Below, piece after piece: positions 1 to 8,216 of a DNA stretch of 20,368 bases; position 1 is the stretch's first letter, and every line of letters starts with the position of its first letter. The stretch is taken from assembly GCA_031254795.1 (NCBI GenBank), contig JAIRTS010000113.1:1-20368 (forward strand), in the 5' to 3' direction. A model generated the notes under the pieces. It worked only from the letters and a program-made list of their open reading frames with translations. It made no database searches and was not told the origin of the DNA. The translations under genes and the position numbers were made by a program. This DNA comes from Treponema sp. Lineage in GTDB: Bacteria > Spirochaetota > Spirochaetia > Treponematales > Breznakiellaceae.

Positions 1-31
1 TCCGTTCCCGCCGCTCGTGTTTCGAATTCTC

Positions 32-59
32 TTGCTTTTTTATCTATAAAGCGTAATAT
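32..59 (+). promoter_or_regulatory. possible lon promoter
   Basis: TTGCTT (32-37) and TAATAT (54-59) are separated by 16 bases, a fair match to a vegetative promoter. The start codon at 70 would lie only a few bases after the transcription start, and no Shine-Dalgarno sequence is visible. The message would therefore be nearly leaderless, or the real promoter lies before the window. The 11-base word TCTATAAAGCG (43-53) inside this region recurs downstream of lon. Confidence 0.3.
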
Positions 60-69
60 TATATTTATT

Positions 70-2616
70 ATGTCGGATCAAATGGCGCCGCTGGAGCATG
101 TGCTTCCCGGCAAACTGCCTATCGTGAGCCTTGTGGGGCGCCCCGTTTTTCCGGGGGTTTTTACGCCGCTTATGATCCTCAACCCTGGTGATGTAAAGGT
201 GGTTGATCACGCGGTTTCTGAAGATGGTCTTATTGGGTTGGTTATGCTCGCCAATGAGGTTGAGGCGCCGGCGTTCGGCGATTTTTATAAGGTCGGAACC
301 GCAGCCAAAATAGTCAAGAAGATAAACCTTCCTGATGGGGGCGTCAATATTTTTGTATCGACCATCAAACGGTTCAAGATAAAAAAAGCCCTCAGCCTCA
401 AGAATCCGGTGGTCGCCGTCGTTCAGTACCTTGAGGAAACCGAAGACGAGACGCCGGAAGTGAAAGCGCTTACGCGGACGCTTCTTTCTGAAATGAAGCA
501 AATTTCCGAGAACAACCCGCTTTTTACCGAAGAAATGCGGCTTAACATGATAAACATCGATCAGCCGGGGAAAATAGCGGATTTTATCGCCAGCATCCTC
601 AACATCGACAAGGCGGAGCAACAGAAGGCGCTTGAGCAGACCAACGTGCGCAAGCGTATGGAGCAGATGCTGGTGTTCATCAAAAAAGAGCAGGAGCTTT
701 TCCGCATTCAGAAACGCATAGCGAACGAAATCAACGACAGGCTCAACAAGTCCCAGCGCGAGTATTTTTTGCGGGAAGAGTTGAAAGCGATCAAGACGGA
801 ACTGGGCATGACCGCGGACGCGAAGACGTCAGATTACCAGCGGTTTAAGGAAAAGTTCGAAGCGTTCCATTTTGAAGGCGAAATAAAAGAAGCGGTCCGC
901 CATGAGCTTGAGAAATTCGCCATCATGGAGGCGCAGTCGCCTGAATATGTGGTCGCCAGAAATTACCTCGACATGATAGCCAGCCTTCCGTGGGAAGACC
1001 CGGCGCCCGAGCAGATCGATCTCGCCTACGCGCGGAAGACGCTTGAAAACGATCATTACGGGTTGAAAGACGTGAAGAATCGCATCATTGAGTACCTCGC
1101 GGTGAGGAAGCTGAGGAATGGCCGCCTGAACGCCCAGCGGAGCGGGCGGCGGACAAATGGCGCCGAGGCGAAAGCCAGGGAAGGCAGTCCGCCGTCAGGC
1201 TCGATCATCTGCCTGGTGGGTCCGCCGGGCGTTGGCAAGACTTCGGTGGGCAAGTCCGTGGCCCGCGCTCTTAACAAAAAATTTTTTAGATTTTCCGTGG
1301 GCGGCATGAGGGACGAGGCCGAAATCAAAGGCCACCGGCGCACCTATATCGGCGCCATGCCAGGCAAGATCATTCAGGGAATCAAAATCACCAAGACGAA
1401 AGACCCGGTGTTTATGATAGACGAGATCGACAAAATGGCGGCGAGTTACCACGGCGATCCGGCGAGCGCCCTGCTTGAAGCGCTCGATCCCGAACAAAAC
1501 AACAGCTTCCGCGATCATTATCTAGACCTGCCGTTTGACATTTCCCGCGTGTTTTTCATTGTTACGGCGAATACATTGGACACTATTCCCCCGGCCCTGC
1601 TTGACCGCATGGAGATCATTGAGCTGCCCGGGTATATCAGCGCTGAAAAGCTGGAGATCGCAAAGCATTATCTCGTGCCAAAAAGCCTTGAAAAAAGCGG
1701 ATTGGACAGGCGTCAGGTGAAGTACCCCAAAGAGTCATTGTCGCACATTGCGAATTGCTACGCGCGGGAAGCCGGCGTGCGGAATTTCGAGAAAAATTTG
1801 GACAAGATACACAGAAAACTGGCAAGGGAGATCGTGGAAAGAGAAGCTGAAAAAGAAGGTGTGGCGCCTTATGAGCGCGGGGAAGACGGCGGCGAAGCGG
1901 TGAAGTCCGCGAAAAACAGCGCGAGCGGCGGCGCGAAAAAGAACCCTTCTAAAACCGCTCCCTCCGCCGCTCCTCAATCCCCAAAGCCCGCTTTTATTGT
2001 GGACAAAGCCATCATCGAAAAATATCTGGGAAAACCCCTGTTTCCCGAAGGCGAGATTAAGAAGGCGAACAGTCCGGGCATGTCGATTGGACTTGCGTGG
2101 ACGAGCATGGGCGGCGACACGCTGGTGATCGAAGCGACCTCGGTGGAGGAGGCGAGGGGCGGATTTACCCTTACCGGCAATATGGGCGACACCATGAAGG
2201 AATCCGCGTCCATCGCCCTGACCGTAGCCCAGAAGATCGGCGTCGAACAGTACGGTGTTGACGCCTCGTGGTTTGAGAAAAACCGCATCCATCTGCACAT
2301 TCCCGCCGGAGCGACGCCGAAAGACGGCCCGTCCGCGGGCGTCACCATGGCGGTCGCGCTCTGCTCGCTTTTCTGCGGTCGCGTCATCACGGACAAACTC
2401 GTCATGACCGGCGAATTGAGCCTCACCGGACGGGTGCTTCCCATAGGCGGTTTGAAAGAGAAAACCATCGCCGCGGCGCGCAACAAGGCGCGGTACGTCA
2501 TCATCCCCAAACAGAACGCGCGCGATCTTGATGAAATTCCCGACATCGTGAAGAAGGGGCTTGAGTTCTATCCGGTTGAGTTTTTTGAAGAAGCGTTGCG
2601 TCTGGCGCTGCCATAG
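70..2616 (+). CDS. lon: ATP-dependent protease Lon (endopeptidase La)
   Basis: Cytoplasmic AAA+ serine protease that unfolds and degrades damaged and regulatory proteins as a hexameric ring. The 848-residue product has the N-terminal substrate-binding domain starting near LPIVSLVGRPVFPG, a coiled-coil linker, Walker A GPPGVGKTS (from about residue 384), Walker B FMIDEIDK (about 448-455), and a C-terminal protease domain. The catalytic Ser is in GPSAG (about 755). The catalytic Lys is in GGLKEK, whose second Lys (about 798) has the usual spacing from the Ser. Two insertions relative to typical Lon are visible: a short basic stretch just before Walker A (about 352-375), and a longer Ala/Ser/Lys/Pro-rich linker before the protease domain (about 605-655). 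The ATG at 70 has no clear ribosome binding site; ATG at 82 is an alternative. The gene stands alone on the + strand, with no partner directly downstream. Confidence 0.97.
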   Translation: MSDQMAPLEHVLPGKLPIVSLVGRPVFPGVFTPLMILNPGDVKVVDHAVSEDGLIGLVMLANEVEAPAFGDFYKVGTAAKIVKKINLPDGGVNIFVSTIKRFKIKKALSLKNPVVAVVQYLEETEDETPEVKALTRTLLSEMKQISENNPLFTEEMRLNMINIDQPGKIADFIASILNIDKAEQQKALEQTNVRKRMEQMLVFIKKEQELFRIQKRIANEINDRLNKSQREYFLREELKAIKTELGMTADAKTSDYQRFKEKFEAFHFEGEIKEAVRHELEKFAIMEAQSPEYVVARNYLDMIASLPWEDPAPEQIDLAYARKTLENDHYGLKDVKNRIIEYLAVRKLRNGRLNAQRSGRRTNGAEAKAREGSPPSGSIICLVGPPGVGKTSVGKSVARALNKKFFRFSVGGMRDEAEIKGHRRTYIGAMPGKIIQGIKITKTKDPVFMIDEIDKMAASYHGDPASALLEALDPEQNNSFRDHYLDLPFDISRVFFIVTANTLDTIPPALLDRMEIIELPGYISAEKLEIAKHYLVPKSLEKSGLDRRQVKYPKESLSHIANCYAREAGVRNFEKNLDKIHRKLAREIVEREAEKEGVAPYERGEDGGEAVKSAKNSASGGAKKNPSKTAPSAAPQSPKPAFIVDKAIIEKYLGKPLFPEGEIKKANSPGMSIGLAWTSMGGDTLVIEATSVEEARGGFTLTGNMGDTMKESASIALTVAQKIGVEQYGVDASWFEKNRIHLHIPAGATPKDGPSAGVTMAVALCSLFCGRVITDKLVMTGELSLTGRVLPIGGLKEKTIAAARNKARYVIIPKQNARDLDEIPDIVKKGLEFYPVEFFEEALRLALP

Positions 2617-2750
2617 AACGGCTGGTGAGGCGATCCGGATAAAGCGGACGCGTGAATTTGCCTGTAGATTCGTAACTATCCATACTGGGCGGGTACATAA
2701 CGTGCGCCTCTACAACTGTTTGCAAAATTCTCCTTTAATATACAGCGTTG

Positions 2751-2774
2751 TCTATAAAGCGGTCGCTTTATAGA
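2751..2774. repeat. perfect 11-bp inverted repeat after lon
   Basis: TCTATAAAGCG (2751-2761) and its exact reverse complement (2764-2774) are separated by 2 bases, so the structure could be a near-palindromic protein site or a tight hairpin. No T-run follows directly, so it is a poor intrinsic terminator for lon. The left arm is identical to positions 43-53 in front of lon. The DNA from 2617 to 2750 shows no gene or signal that I can support. Confidence 0.6.
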
Positions 2775-2823
2775 GGCGTGTTTTCTCGCCTAAAGATTGC
2801 GCGCATGCGGTTTTTAAGGCGGC

Positions 2824-2853
2824 CTGTCAATAATGCGCCTGCATTATTGGCAG
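2824..2853. repeat. 13-bp stem-loop
   Basis: CTGTCAATAATGC (2824-2836) pairs with GCATTATTGGCAG (2841-2853) over 13 positions with one G-T wobble, around the 4-base loop GCCT. It is the middle of three strong inverted repeats in 150 bases. On the + strand it is followed by an A-run rather than a T-run, so it is not a + strand terminator by itself. Confidence 0.6.
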
Positions 2854-2854
2854 A

Positions 2855-2899
2855 TACAAAAAAAACTACTCCGTCATGAAGGAAATGACGGAGTAGTTT
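2855..2899 (-). terminator. strong intrinsic terminator, minus strand
   Basis: AAACTACTCCGTCAT (2863-2877) and its perfect reverse complement (2885-2899) form a 15-bp stem with a 7-base loop. Read on the minus strand the stem runs into eight T residues (complement of the A-run 2858-2865), the classic intrinsic terminator form. On the + strand it ends only in TTTCTAG, so weak bidirectional action is possible. It lies about 120 bases beyond the minus-strand pseudogene and may have been that gene's terminator. Confidence 0.75.
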
Positions 2900-3022
2900 C
2901 TAGAAAGAACTTTTACGCTGGCGCCACATGCCAACCGCTCATGCTTTCATTGAAAAACATATTTTAAAGGGGTAGTCCGCTCTGTATATACGGTACGCCA
3001 ACATAACCAAGCCTGTTAAAAA

Positions 3023-3487
3023 TTATGAGCCAACGTGAGCCGTCAGCGTGAATTCGGAATGAACCTCTCGGAAATTTTTCAATGTCGCGTTGGGGCTTTT
3101 TTCGCCGAACTCTGGATTACGACTACGAGGCGGGACTGGAAGACCTCGCTCCCCTGTAAACGCGCTTCGGGGAACACACCTTCGGGAATGGATGCTTCCG
3201 AGTCGGCGTACTCGTCCGGCGCATGGATACGCAGATCGAACAGCGGCGTCTTGATCTTGTAGCCGTCCGTGGCGAGGTAGCACATCAATTCCACGCTGGC
3301 GGTCAAGCCCTCCTCGATCCCCTTCGGTTATTATATACCTCCGCTTTGCTCGTGACGCCATATACGTCCAGATCAGACTGATGCGCGACATTGAGGCGGA
3401 GAGTTTCTTCGCGTCCAGCAAGAACACTGGCATGAACTTCACGATTATCTTGTGGATAATGTCTTTGAGAGCGAAATCAAACGCCAT
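3023..3487 (-). pseudogene. frameshifted remnant, possibly a DNA-binding/DUF4469-like protein
   Basis: A decayed minus-strand gene. It begins with a good start (GAGG, then ATG at 3487, reading MAFDFALKDIIHKIIV). The protein-like reading then changes frame near 3402-3408 to TLRLNVAHQSDLDVYGV, near 3322-3330 to IEEGLTASVELMCYLATDGY and on to PEGVFPEARLQ, and near 3085-3095 back to the first frame, ending LKNFREVHSEFTLTAH before TAA at 3023. Between EARLQ (about 3155) and QSSAKKA (about 3105) much of the middle appears deleted. The N-terminal part and the end of the type QSSAKK-LKNFREVHSEFTLTA remind me of treponemal and Bacteroidetes proteins with an HU-like N-terminus and a C-terminal Ig-like DUF4469 domain. 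That family call is from memory and weak. The broken-gene call is firmer, because protein-like sequence continues across three frames. Confidence 0.6.
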
Positions 3488-3516
3488 ACTGCGCCTCTTT
3501 TTCTTCCGAACGCTTT

Positions 3517-3547
3517 TAAAACAACCGCGTGACACCCGATCACGCGG
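3517..3547 (-). terminator. intrinsic terminator of the sugar operon
   Basis: CCGCGTGA (3525-3532) and TCACGCGG (3540-3547) make an 8-bp G+C-rich stem with a 7-base loop. Read on the minus strand it is followed by TTGTTTT. It sits about 55 bases past the stop of the binding-protein gene (3601), where an operon terminator is expected. Confidence 0.65.
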
Positions 3548-3600
3548 GCTGTATGCCTGCGGGTTGTAGCTCCGCGATGAAACCGCAGGGAGATTCATCC

Positions 3601-5178
3601 TCATGGCTGGTAAAACTTCTCGTTCCTTTCGTCAATCACGGCTTTAGCGCCAGAGGCAAGCCAGTCGGCGACGCCGGCGTCCCAGACGCGGTCGAAGTCT
3701 TCGGGTTTCGCCGTCATTGCGGATGCGGTAAACACGTTAAACTTGTCGATTAAGGTCTGGGTGACGGGACCTGCGGCAGAAAGCTGTACGGGAATAACCG
3801 GACCAGGCTTCCCGTTATGCATGGCGATGTCATGCGCCCTTTCAATTAATTCAGCTGGCCACGCATAACCATTAGCAAGCGCTTTAACATTCAAATCGGG
3901 GTCACCCATCTCCAAACCGTTTATCGGCAATGTGTAGTCGATGTTCTGTGGGCTGTTCTGAATCCATGGTACTTGCGCGGTTTTGAGCTTCGGGAGACCA
4001 TTGACAAGGTCGTGGTTCACCCCTTCGACACCGATCTGCAAAAAGTGGTAATTTTCATAACGGGCGAGCCAGTTCACATACCGCAACGCGGCTTCGGGGT
4101 TCTTCGCGCTTGCGGGGATAAAAAAATTGACGCCTGCGGGGTCATAGACGGTCCGTCGAATTTGTCCGTCGGGACCGGTAAGACAATCGACCGGAACAAG
4201 CTCGCCATCCGGTACATTTTTCCGCAGTTCCGTCATGATGGCTTCGCTGTCGCGGTATATTCTATCCCAGTTATCGGTGTAAGAGCCGGCTATCCCACTT
4301 TTTAACACGTTGAACTCTTCGGACTCACTCTTGTACAAGGCAAAATTGGGATCAACCAGACCGGCGTTGTACATCTTGTTCATAAAACGCCAGCCCTCCT
4401 TATAGCCGGGCATAGTCGCGTAGCGTCCCACAACCGAGTTTATCCAGTACTCTTTCAGGCTTATGTTCGGGTCAATGAACGGATAGCAGATAGTGTGCGT
4501 GGTCCAGTGCAAATCGGTTCCCATAATAAAAGGGATCACCTTGTCCTTGCCTACACCGCCCGGATCCTTCTCCTTAAACTGGACAAGGGCGTCATAGAAT
4601 TCCTCAAGCGTAATGGGAAGCGGCAGACCGAGTTTGTCGAGCCAGTCTTTGCGTATAAAAAGATTGCGTTCCGCCGTATCAACACGGCGGGCGGGTATGG
4701 AATAAACCGACTTGGTTTCCGGGTCTTCGTTGCGCCTGATTAAGTCGCGTCCGGGCAGGGCTGTGTCGGTACCCAACAGTTTCTTCAAGTCCGCAAGAAT
4801 GGGCGTATCAATGTACTTCGAAATATCGACAAGTCCGCCCAAATCGCGGTAGTTGGAAATCAGTTCAGTCGAATAGGTGACGCAGACATCAGGCGGGGCG
4901 CCAGCCGCCATCATATTATTGAGCGCCTGCACTTCCTCCCAACGGGACACGGCGATGAAACGTACGTTAATATTCTCATCTTTAAGTAGTTTCTCCTGTA
5001 TCCACTTCGTCCAGTTGTTATTCGTGGGATCTGTCTTTCCCCCGTCCGTGCCACGGTCGAATACTTCAACCGTAATTTCAATGGGAGCGTCGCTCGCATT
5101 CGCAACCGCTCCTTCTTTCTTGTCGCAACCGCACAACATGGCGGCAACGCAACATACCAGCAAGATGTTTTTTTTCAT
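3601..5178 (-). CDS. extracellular solute-binding lipoprotein (LipO-like), carbohydrate ABC transporter
   Basis: Receptor of a sugar ABC importer, 525 residues, probably anchored by lipid to the outer face of the cytoplasmic membrane. The N-terminus is a lipoprotein signal: MKKN, a hydrophobic core, and a lipobox LCGC with Cys18 the likely lipidated residue, then an acidic, Ala-rich tether. The body resembles the large family 1 binding proteins of the LipO/LplA group that serve LplB/YtcP permeases (for example MAAGAPPDVCVTYSTELISN and NLFIRKDWLDKLGLPLPIT). The start at 5178 is supported by AGGAG six bases upstream. It is the last gene of the operon, 113 bases after the YtcP-like permease gene and behind a stem-loop that may set its own message level. 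The substrate cannot be read from sequence; complex oligosaccharides or uronate-type sugars are typical for the group. Confidence 0.88.
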   Translation of the reverse strand: MKKNILLVCCVAAMLCGCDKKEGAVANASDAPIEITVEVFDRGTDGGKTDPTNNNWTKWIQEKLLKDENINVRFIAVSRWEEVQALNNMMAAGAPPDVCVTYSTELISNYRDLGGLVDISKYIDTPILADLKKLLGTDTALPGRDLIRRNEDPETKSVYSIPARRVDTAERNLFIRKDWLDKLGLPLPITLEEFYDALVQFKEKDPGGVGKDKVIPFIMGTDLHWTTHTICYPFIDPNISLKEYWINSVVGRYATMPGYKEGWRFMNKMYNAGLVDPNFALYKSESEEFNVLKSGIAGSYTDNWDRIYRDSEAIMTELRKNVPDGELVPVDCLTGPDGQIRRTVYDPAGVNFFIPASAKNPEAALRYVNWLARYENYHFLQIGVEGVNHDLVNGLPKLKTAQVPWIQNSPQNIDYTLPINGLEMGDPDLNVKALANGYAWPAELIERAHDIAMHNGKPGPVIPVQLSAAGPVTQTLIDKFNVFTASAMTAKPEDFDRVWDAGVADWLASGAKAVIDERNEKFYQP

Positions 5179-5235
5179 CTTTTTCTCCTAAAATAAAATT
5201 ATACGGAGACTTTCACCCCGCAGATTCCTAAAACA

Positions 5236-5286
5236 GAGGTTTACCCAAAACACGAACTATGTTCGGGTTGGTTTCAGGAAAACCTC
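5236..5286 (-). promoter_or_regulatory. nested intercistronic stem-loop before the binding-protein gene
   Basis: On the minus strand the gap after the permease stop can fold as a nested structure. The outer arms are GAGGTTT and AAACCTC (5280-5286 with 5236-5242), the middle arms ACCC and GGGT (5265-5268 with 5243-5246), and the inner hairpin GAAC-ATA-GTTC (5254-5264). The structure starts five bases after the permease stop codon. It lacks a T-run, so an mRNA-stability or processing element is likelier than a terminator. Confidence 0.45.
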
Positions 5287-5291
5287 CAATA

Positions 5292-6167
5292 TCAGCCCTT
5301 CACCGCGCCGAGTGAAACGCCGGTAATGAAATAACGCTGGAGCCACGGATATACGACCAAAATAGGCACCGTGGCTATCATCACAGCGGCCGCCTGCATT
5401 CCATCGGACGCTGGCGGCGGACCGCCCGACACGCCTTCCTGCATGGCTATGTCTATTGATGAAATGTTTCTAAGCAGGTTGAACAGCTTAAGCTGTATCG
5501 GATGCCAATCGGCTTTAGTGAGGTACAAAAGCGCGTCTGAGAAGCCGTTCCAGCGTCCCACAGCATAGAAAAGCGCGAGCGTTGCCAAGACTGCGGTAGA
5601 CAGGGGCAGGTAAATGCGCATAAGCACAACAAAGGGACTCGCGCCGTCAAGTTCCGCAGATTCCCGAAGGCTTTCCGGAACGCTATAAAAGAAGCTGCGG
5701 AGTATTATCATATTAAAGACGGAAAGGCAGTTCGGTATAATCAGTACGAGTGGATTGTTAAGCAAGTTGAGATCCTTCATCAAAATATAATTCGGGATGG
5801 TACCCGCGCTGAAGTACATCGTAAAAATGATCAAGGTGTTGATGAGCTTCTTTCCTTTTAGCCAACCATAGATGAGTGGATAGGCGCATAGTATCGTGAT
5901 TGCCAGCGACCACAGGGTGCATATCACCGTTAAAATTGCCGTCCAAATAAGAGAACGTGAGAATGACGGATCTCTGAACACATATTTGTACGACTCGAGG
6001 CTAAAGTCCACGGGCAGAAAAGCCACCCTCCTGTTGATGATCGCCTGAGTCGAACTGAGAGAGCGGGCTAGCACGTGGAGCAGAGGCAGTACGCAGAGCA
6101 AAATGACAATGAAACAGATGGACGCGATGATAATGTCGCCTGTTTTTGTCGACTTTGATTTAACCAT
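5292..6167 (-). CDS. carbohydrate ABC transporter permease, YtcP/MalG type
   Basis: Inner-membrane permease subunit, 291 residues, with about six hydrophobic segments. It carries the cytoplasmic EAA loop that contacts the ATPase, seen as ESAELDGASPFVVLMRIYLP, followed by the usual WNGFSDALLYL region. The start at 6167 (MVKSKSTKTGD) is chosen because AAGGAGG lies five bases upstream; an upstream extension to 6212 would read into the preceding gene. The ribosome binding site lies just after the stop codon of the LplB-like permease gene (10-base gap), so the two subunits are probably translated together and form a heterodimer. No ATP-binding subunit is encoded nearby, which is common for this family, where a shared MsmK-like ATPase serves several importers. 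Confidence 0.9.
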   Translation of the reverse strand: MVKSKSTKTGDIIIASICFIVILLCVLPLLHVLARSLSSTQAIINRRVAFLPVDFSLESYKYVFRDPSFSRSLIWTAILTVICTLWSLAITILCAYPLIYGWLKGKKLINTLIIFTMYFSAGTIPNYILMKDLNLLNNPLVLIIPNCLSVFNMIILRSFFYSVPESLRESAELDGASPFVVLMRIYLPLSTAVLATLALFYAVGRWNGFSDALLYLTKADWHPIQLKLFNLLRNISSIDIAMQEGVSGGPPPASDGMQAAAVMIATVPILVVYPWLQRYFITGVSLGAVKG

Positions 6168-6177
6168 ATACTCCTCC

Positions 6178-7089
6178 TTACCAAATGCCGCGCTCGCCGA
6201 TCTTGGTCGCAACCGTATTCGCCGCTAACAAAAATACAACGCAGACAAGGGATTGGAATAACCCTATGGCCGCAGTTAACGAGAACTGAAAAGAACGTAT
6301 GCCGACGCGGTACACCAGTGTGCTGATAACATCTCCGGCATGCATCACCAGATTATTTACCATACTATACGGGCGGTCAAACTCGCTGCCTAAAATACGT
6401 CCAATATTCATAATCAAAAGCACCACAATAGTAGGACGCAGGCTCGGCAGGGTTACATGCCAGATTTTCCCCCACCTTCCTGATCCGTCAACTTCAGCGG
6501 CTTCGTAGAGTTCGGGATTGATGGCGGTAATGGCGGCGAGGTAGATAATAGTACCCCAGCCCATCTCTTTCCAGACCCCAAGCCCCACGTATGAGCCTAC
6601 CCAAAGCGCGTCTTCCGTAAGAAAATTGATGGGACCTAAGCCTAATTTGCCGATTCCCATGTTGACGATTCCGGCTGTAGGAGAGAAAAGCTGAGTCGCA
6701 ATGCCTGCTATAATGATCCATGACAAAAAGTGTGGCAAGTACACGACGGTTTGTGTAAGTTTCTTGTAAATGAAAAAAGACAACTCGTTCAAGAGTATGG
6801 CAAGAATCACCGGCGCAGGAAACCCCACAATCAAATCAAGAAAGTTCAGCCACAAGGTGTTGCGAAGGGCGTTGCCAAAATCCCGTGAAGAGAACGCCCG
6901 CGCGAACCACTTGAAACCCACCCACTCCGAAGCCCACACGCCCTTGAACATATTGTAGTCTTGAAAGGCGATCATAATATTGGTCATCGGAATATAGCGA
7001 AAAACGATAAAGAAAGACATGGGCAAGAGCAGCATCAGGTACAGCATCCACGATTTCTCTAAATAAATTGCATGCTTACGATTCTTCAT
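6178..7089 (-). CDS. carbohydrate ABC transporter permease, LplB/MalF type
   Basis: Inner-membrane permease subunit, 303 residues. A first membrane segment lies at about 15-35 (MLYLMLLLPMSFFIVFRYIP), followed by the family-typical MIAFQDYNMFKG, several more membrane segments and the EAA loop YEAAEVDGSGRWGKIWHVTL. The start at 7089 (MKNRKHAIYLEKSW) has AAAGGAG five bases upstream; an upstream extension to 7149 would overlap the preceding gene and has no signal. It follows the second oxidoreductase gene by 10 bases and partners the YtcP-like permease. The length and motif order are normal for LplB-family subunits and nothing appears to be missing. Confidence 0.9.
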   Translation of the reverse strand: MKNRKHAIYLEKSWMLYLMLLLPMSFFIVFRYIPMTNIMIAFQDYNMFKGVWASEWVGFKWFARAFSSRDFGNALRNTLWLNFLDLIVGFPAPVILAILLNELSFFIYKKLTQTVVYLPHFLSWIIIAGIATQLFSPTAGIVNMGIGKLGLGPINFLTEDALWVGSYVGLGVWKEMGWGTIIYLAAITAINPELYEAAEVDGSGRWGKIWHVTLPSLRPTIVVLLIMNIGRILGSEFDRPYSMVNNLVMHAGDVISTLVYRVGIRSFQFSLTAAIGLFQSLVCVVFLLAANTVATKIGERGIW

Positions 7090-7099
7090 TGTTTCTCCT

Positions 7100-8191
7100 T
7101 TATTTTTGCGTGGCTTCAAGAACAGTCGCGTTGTTTTGCGCGATAACACTTAATTCCGCAGCCTTGAACGCATGGGCTTGCGTCATGGCGTTTTCAGTGC
7201 GGTTGAGGCAGTCCAAAATCAACTGCCCAAAGAAGGGAAAGCCGACTTTACCTTCGACATGGAAGTGCGTTTCTTCCTTGCCGTTAGCCATAAAAACGTG
7301 TCCGCCGCTTGAGCCTTTGACCCCAAGATTCATATACTTCCGTTGCTCTATGAAGCCTTCGGTGCCTAATATAAATAAGCGTCCGTCTCCCCACGTTTGC
7401 AAGCCGTCTGGCGTAAACCAGTCCACGCGGAAATAACCTGTGGCGTTATTGTCCAACACAATGTGCGCGTCTCCAAAGTCGTCGAGTTCGGGGAATTGAG
7501 AGTGGTTGTAGTTTGCGATATGGCTGCTGACGACTCTACCGTTTTTTGCGCCGGTGTAGTATAAAATCTGTTCCATGTTGTGGCTTCCAATGTCGCACAA
7601 AATACCACCATAGTTCTTTTTAATAAAGAACCAGCCGGGTCGGTTAGGCGCGCTCAAACGATGCGGGCCAAAACCGATGACTTGTACAACACGTCCGATA
7701 GCGCCTTGTTCCACAAGTTGTCCCGCAAAAACAGCGGACTCGACGTGTATCCGTTCACTGTAGTAGCAGGCGTATTTCTTGCTGGTCTTTTTAACCATCT
7801 CTCGCGCCTGCGCAAGCTGCTCAAGCGTAGTCAGCGGGGCTTTGTCGGTAAAGTAATCTTTTCCGGCGGACATCACACGAAGCCCCAACGCACATCGTTC
7901 GTTTGTCATCGTGGCTCCGGCAACCAAAACTATTTCTTTGTCGTTTAAAATCTCGTTTTCACTTACAGCCGGACGGGCGTCAGGAAAATTGCGCCTGAAA
8001 TTTTCCATGTATTTGGGATCGCTGTCATAATAGGTTTTTAACACGCCGCCCGCTTCGATTAAACCGTTGCACATACCGTAAATATGCCCGTGATACAAAC
8101 CGAGCGCGGCGAACACAAACTCGCCTTTCTTCACCACCGGATTCGGCTTGCCTTTTGGCGCATAATCCGAACCGCTTATAAGTTTCGCCAT
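7100..8191 (-). CDS. Gfo/Idh/MocA-family oxidoreductase, atypical N-terminus
   Basis: Predicted cytoplasmic NAD(P)-dependent dehydrogenase acting on a sugar, sugar acid or inositol-like compound, 363 residues. The start at 8191 (MAKLISGSDYAPKGKP) is set by AAGGAG six bases upstream; ATG at 8281 lies inside the preceding gene. About 25 residues precede the Rossmann strand FVFAALGLYHGHIYGM, which lacks the normal Gly-x-Gly-x-x-Gly. The usual EKP motif is replaced by DKAPLTTLEQ. The second-domain signature is present as YGGILCDIGSHNMEQILYYTG, and the residues after it (DFGDAHIVLDNNATGYFRVDWF) fit the substrate domain. It follows the first oxidoreductase by 25 bases, so the operon makes two different enzymes that may catalyse successive steps. 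Family membership is firm; the substrate is unknown. Confidence 0.85.
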   Translation of the reverse strand: MAKLISGSDYAPKGKPNPVVKKGEFVFAALGLYHGHIYGMCNGLIEAGGVLKTYYDSDPKYMENFRRNFPDARPAVSENEILNDKEIVLVAGATMTNERCALGLRVMSAGKDYFTDKAPLTTLEQLAQAREMVKKTSKKYACYYSERIHVESAVFAGQLVEQGAIGRVVQVIGFGPHRLSAPNRPGWFFIKKNYGGILCDIGSHNMEQILYYTGAKNGRVVSSHIANYNHSQFPELDDFGDAHIVLDNNATGYFRVDWFTPDGLQTWGDGRLFILGTEGFIEQRKYMNLGVKGSSGGHVFMANGKEETHFHVEGKVGFPFFGQLILDCLNRTENAMTQAHAFKAAELSVIAQNNATVLEATQK

Positions 8192-8216
8192 ACAAATCTC
8201 CTTCTTCGCCTCGTTT

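Noticed and set aside
2617..2750. Small open frames just after lon
   Set aside because: They overlap the lon end or have no ribosome binding site or protein-like composition.
3023..3604. Continuous 193-codon minus-strand frame taken as an intact gene
   Set aside because: Its middle (Arg-rich, unlike a protein) is a shifted reading. The plausible protein sequence changes frame three times, so a pseudogene is the better call.
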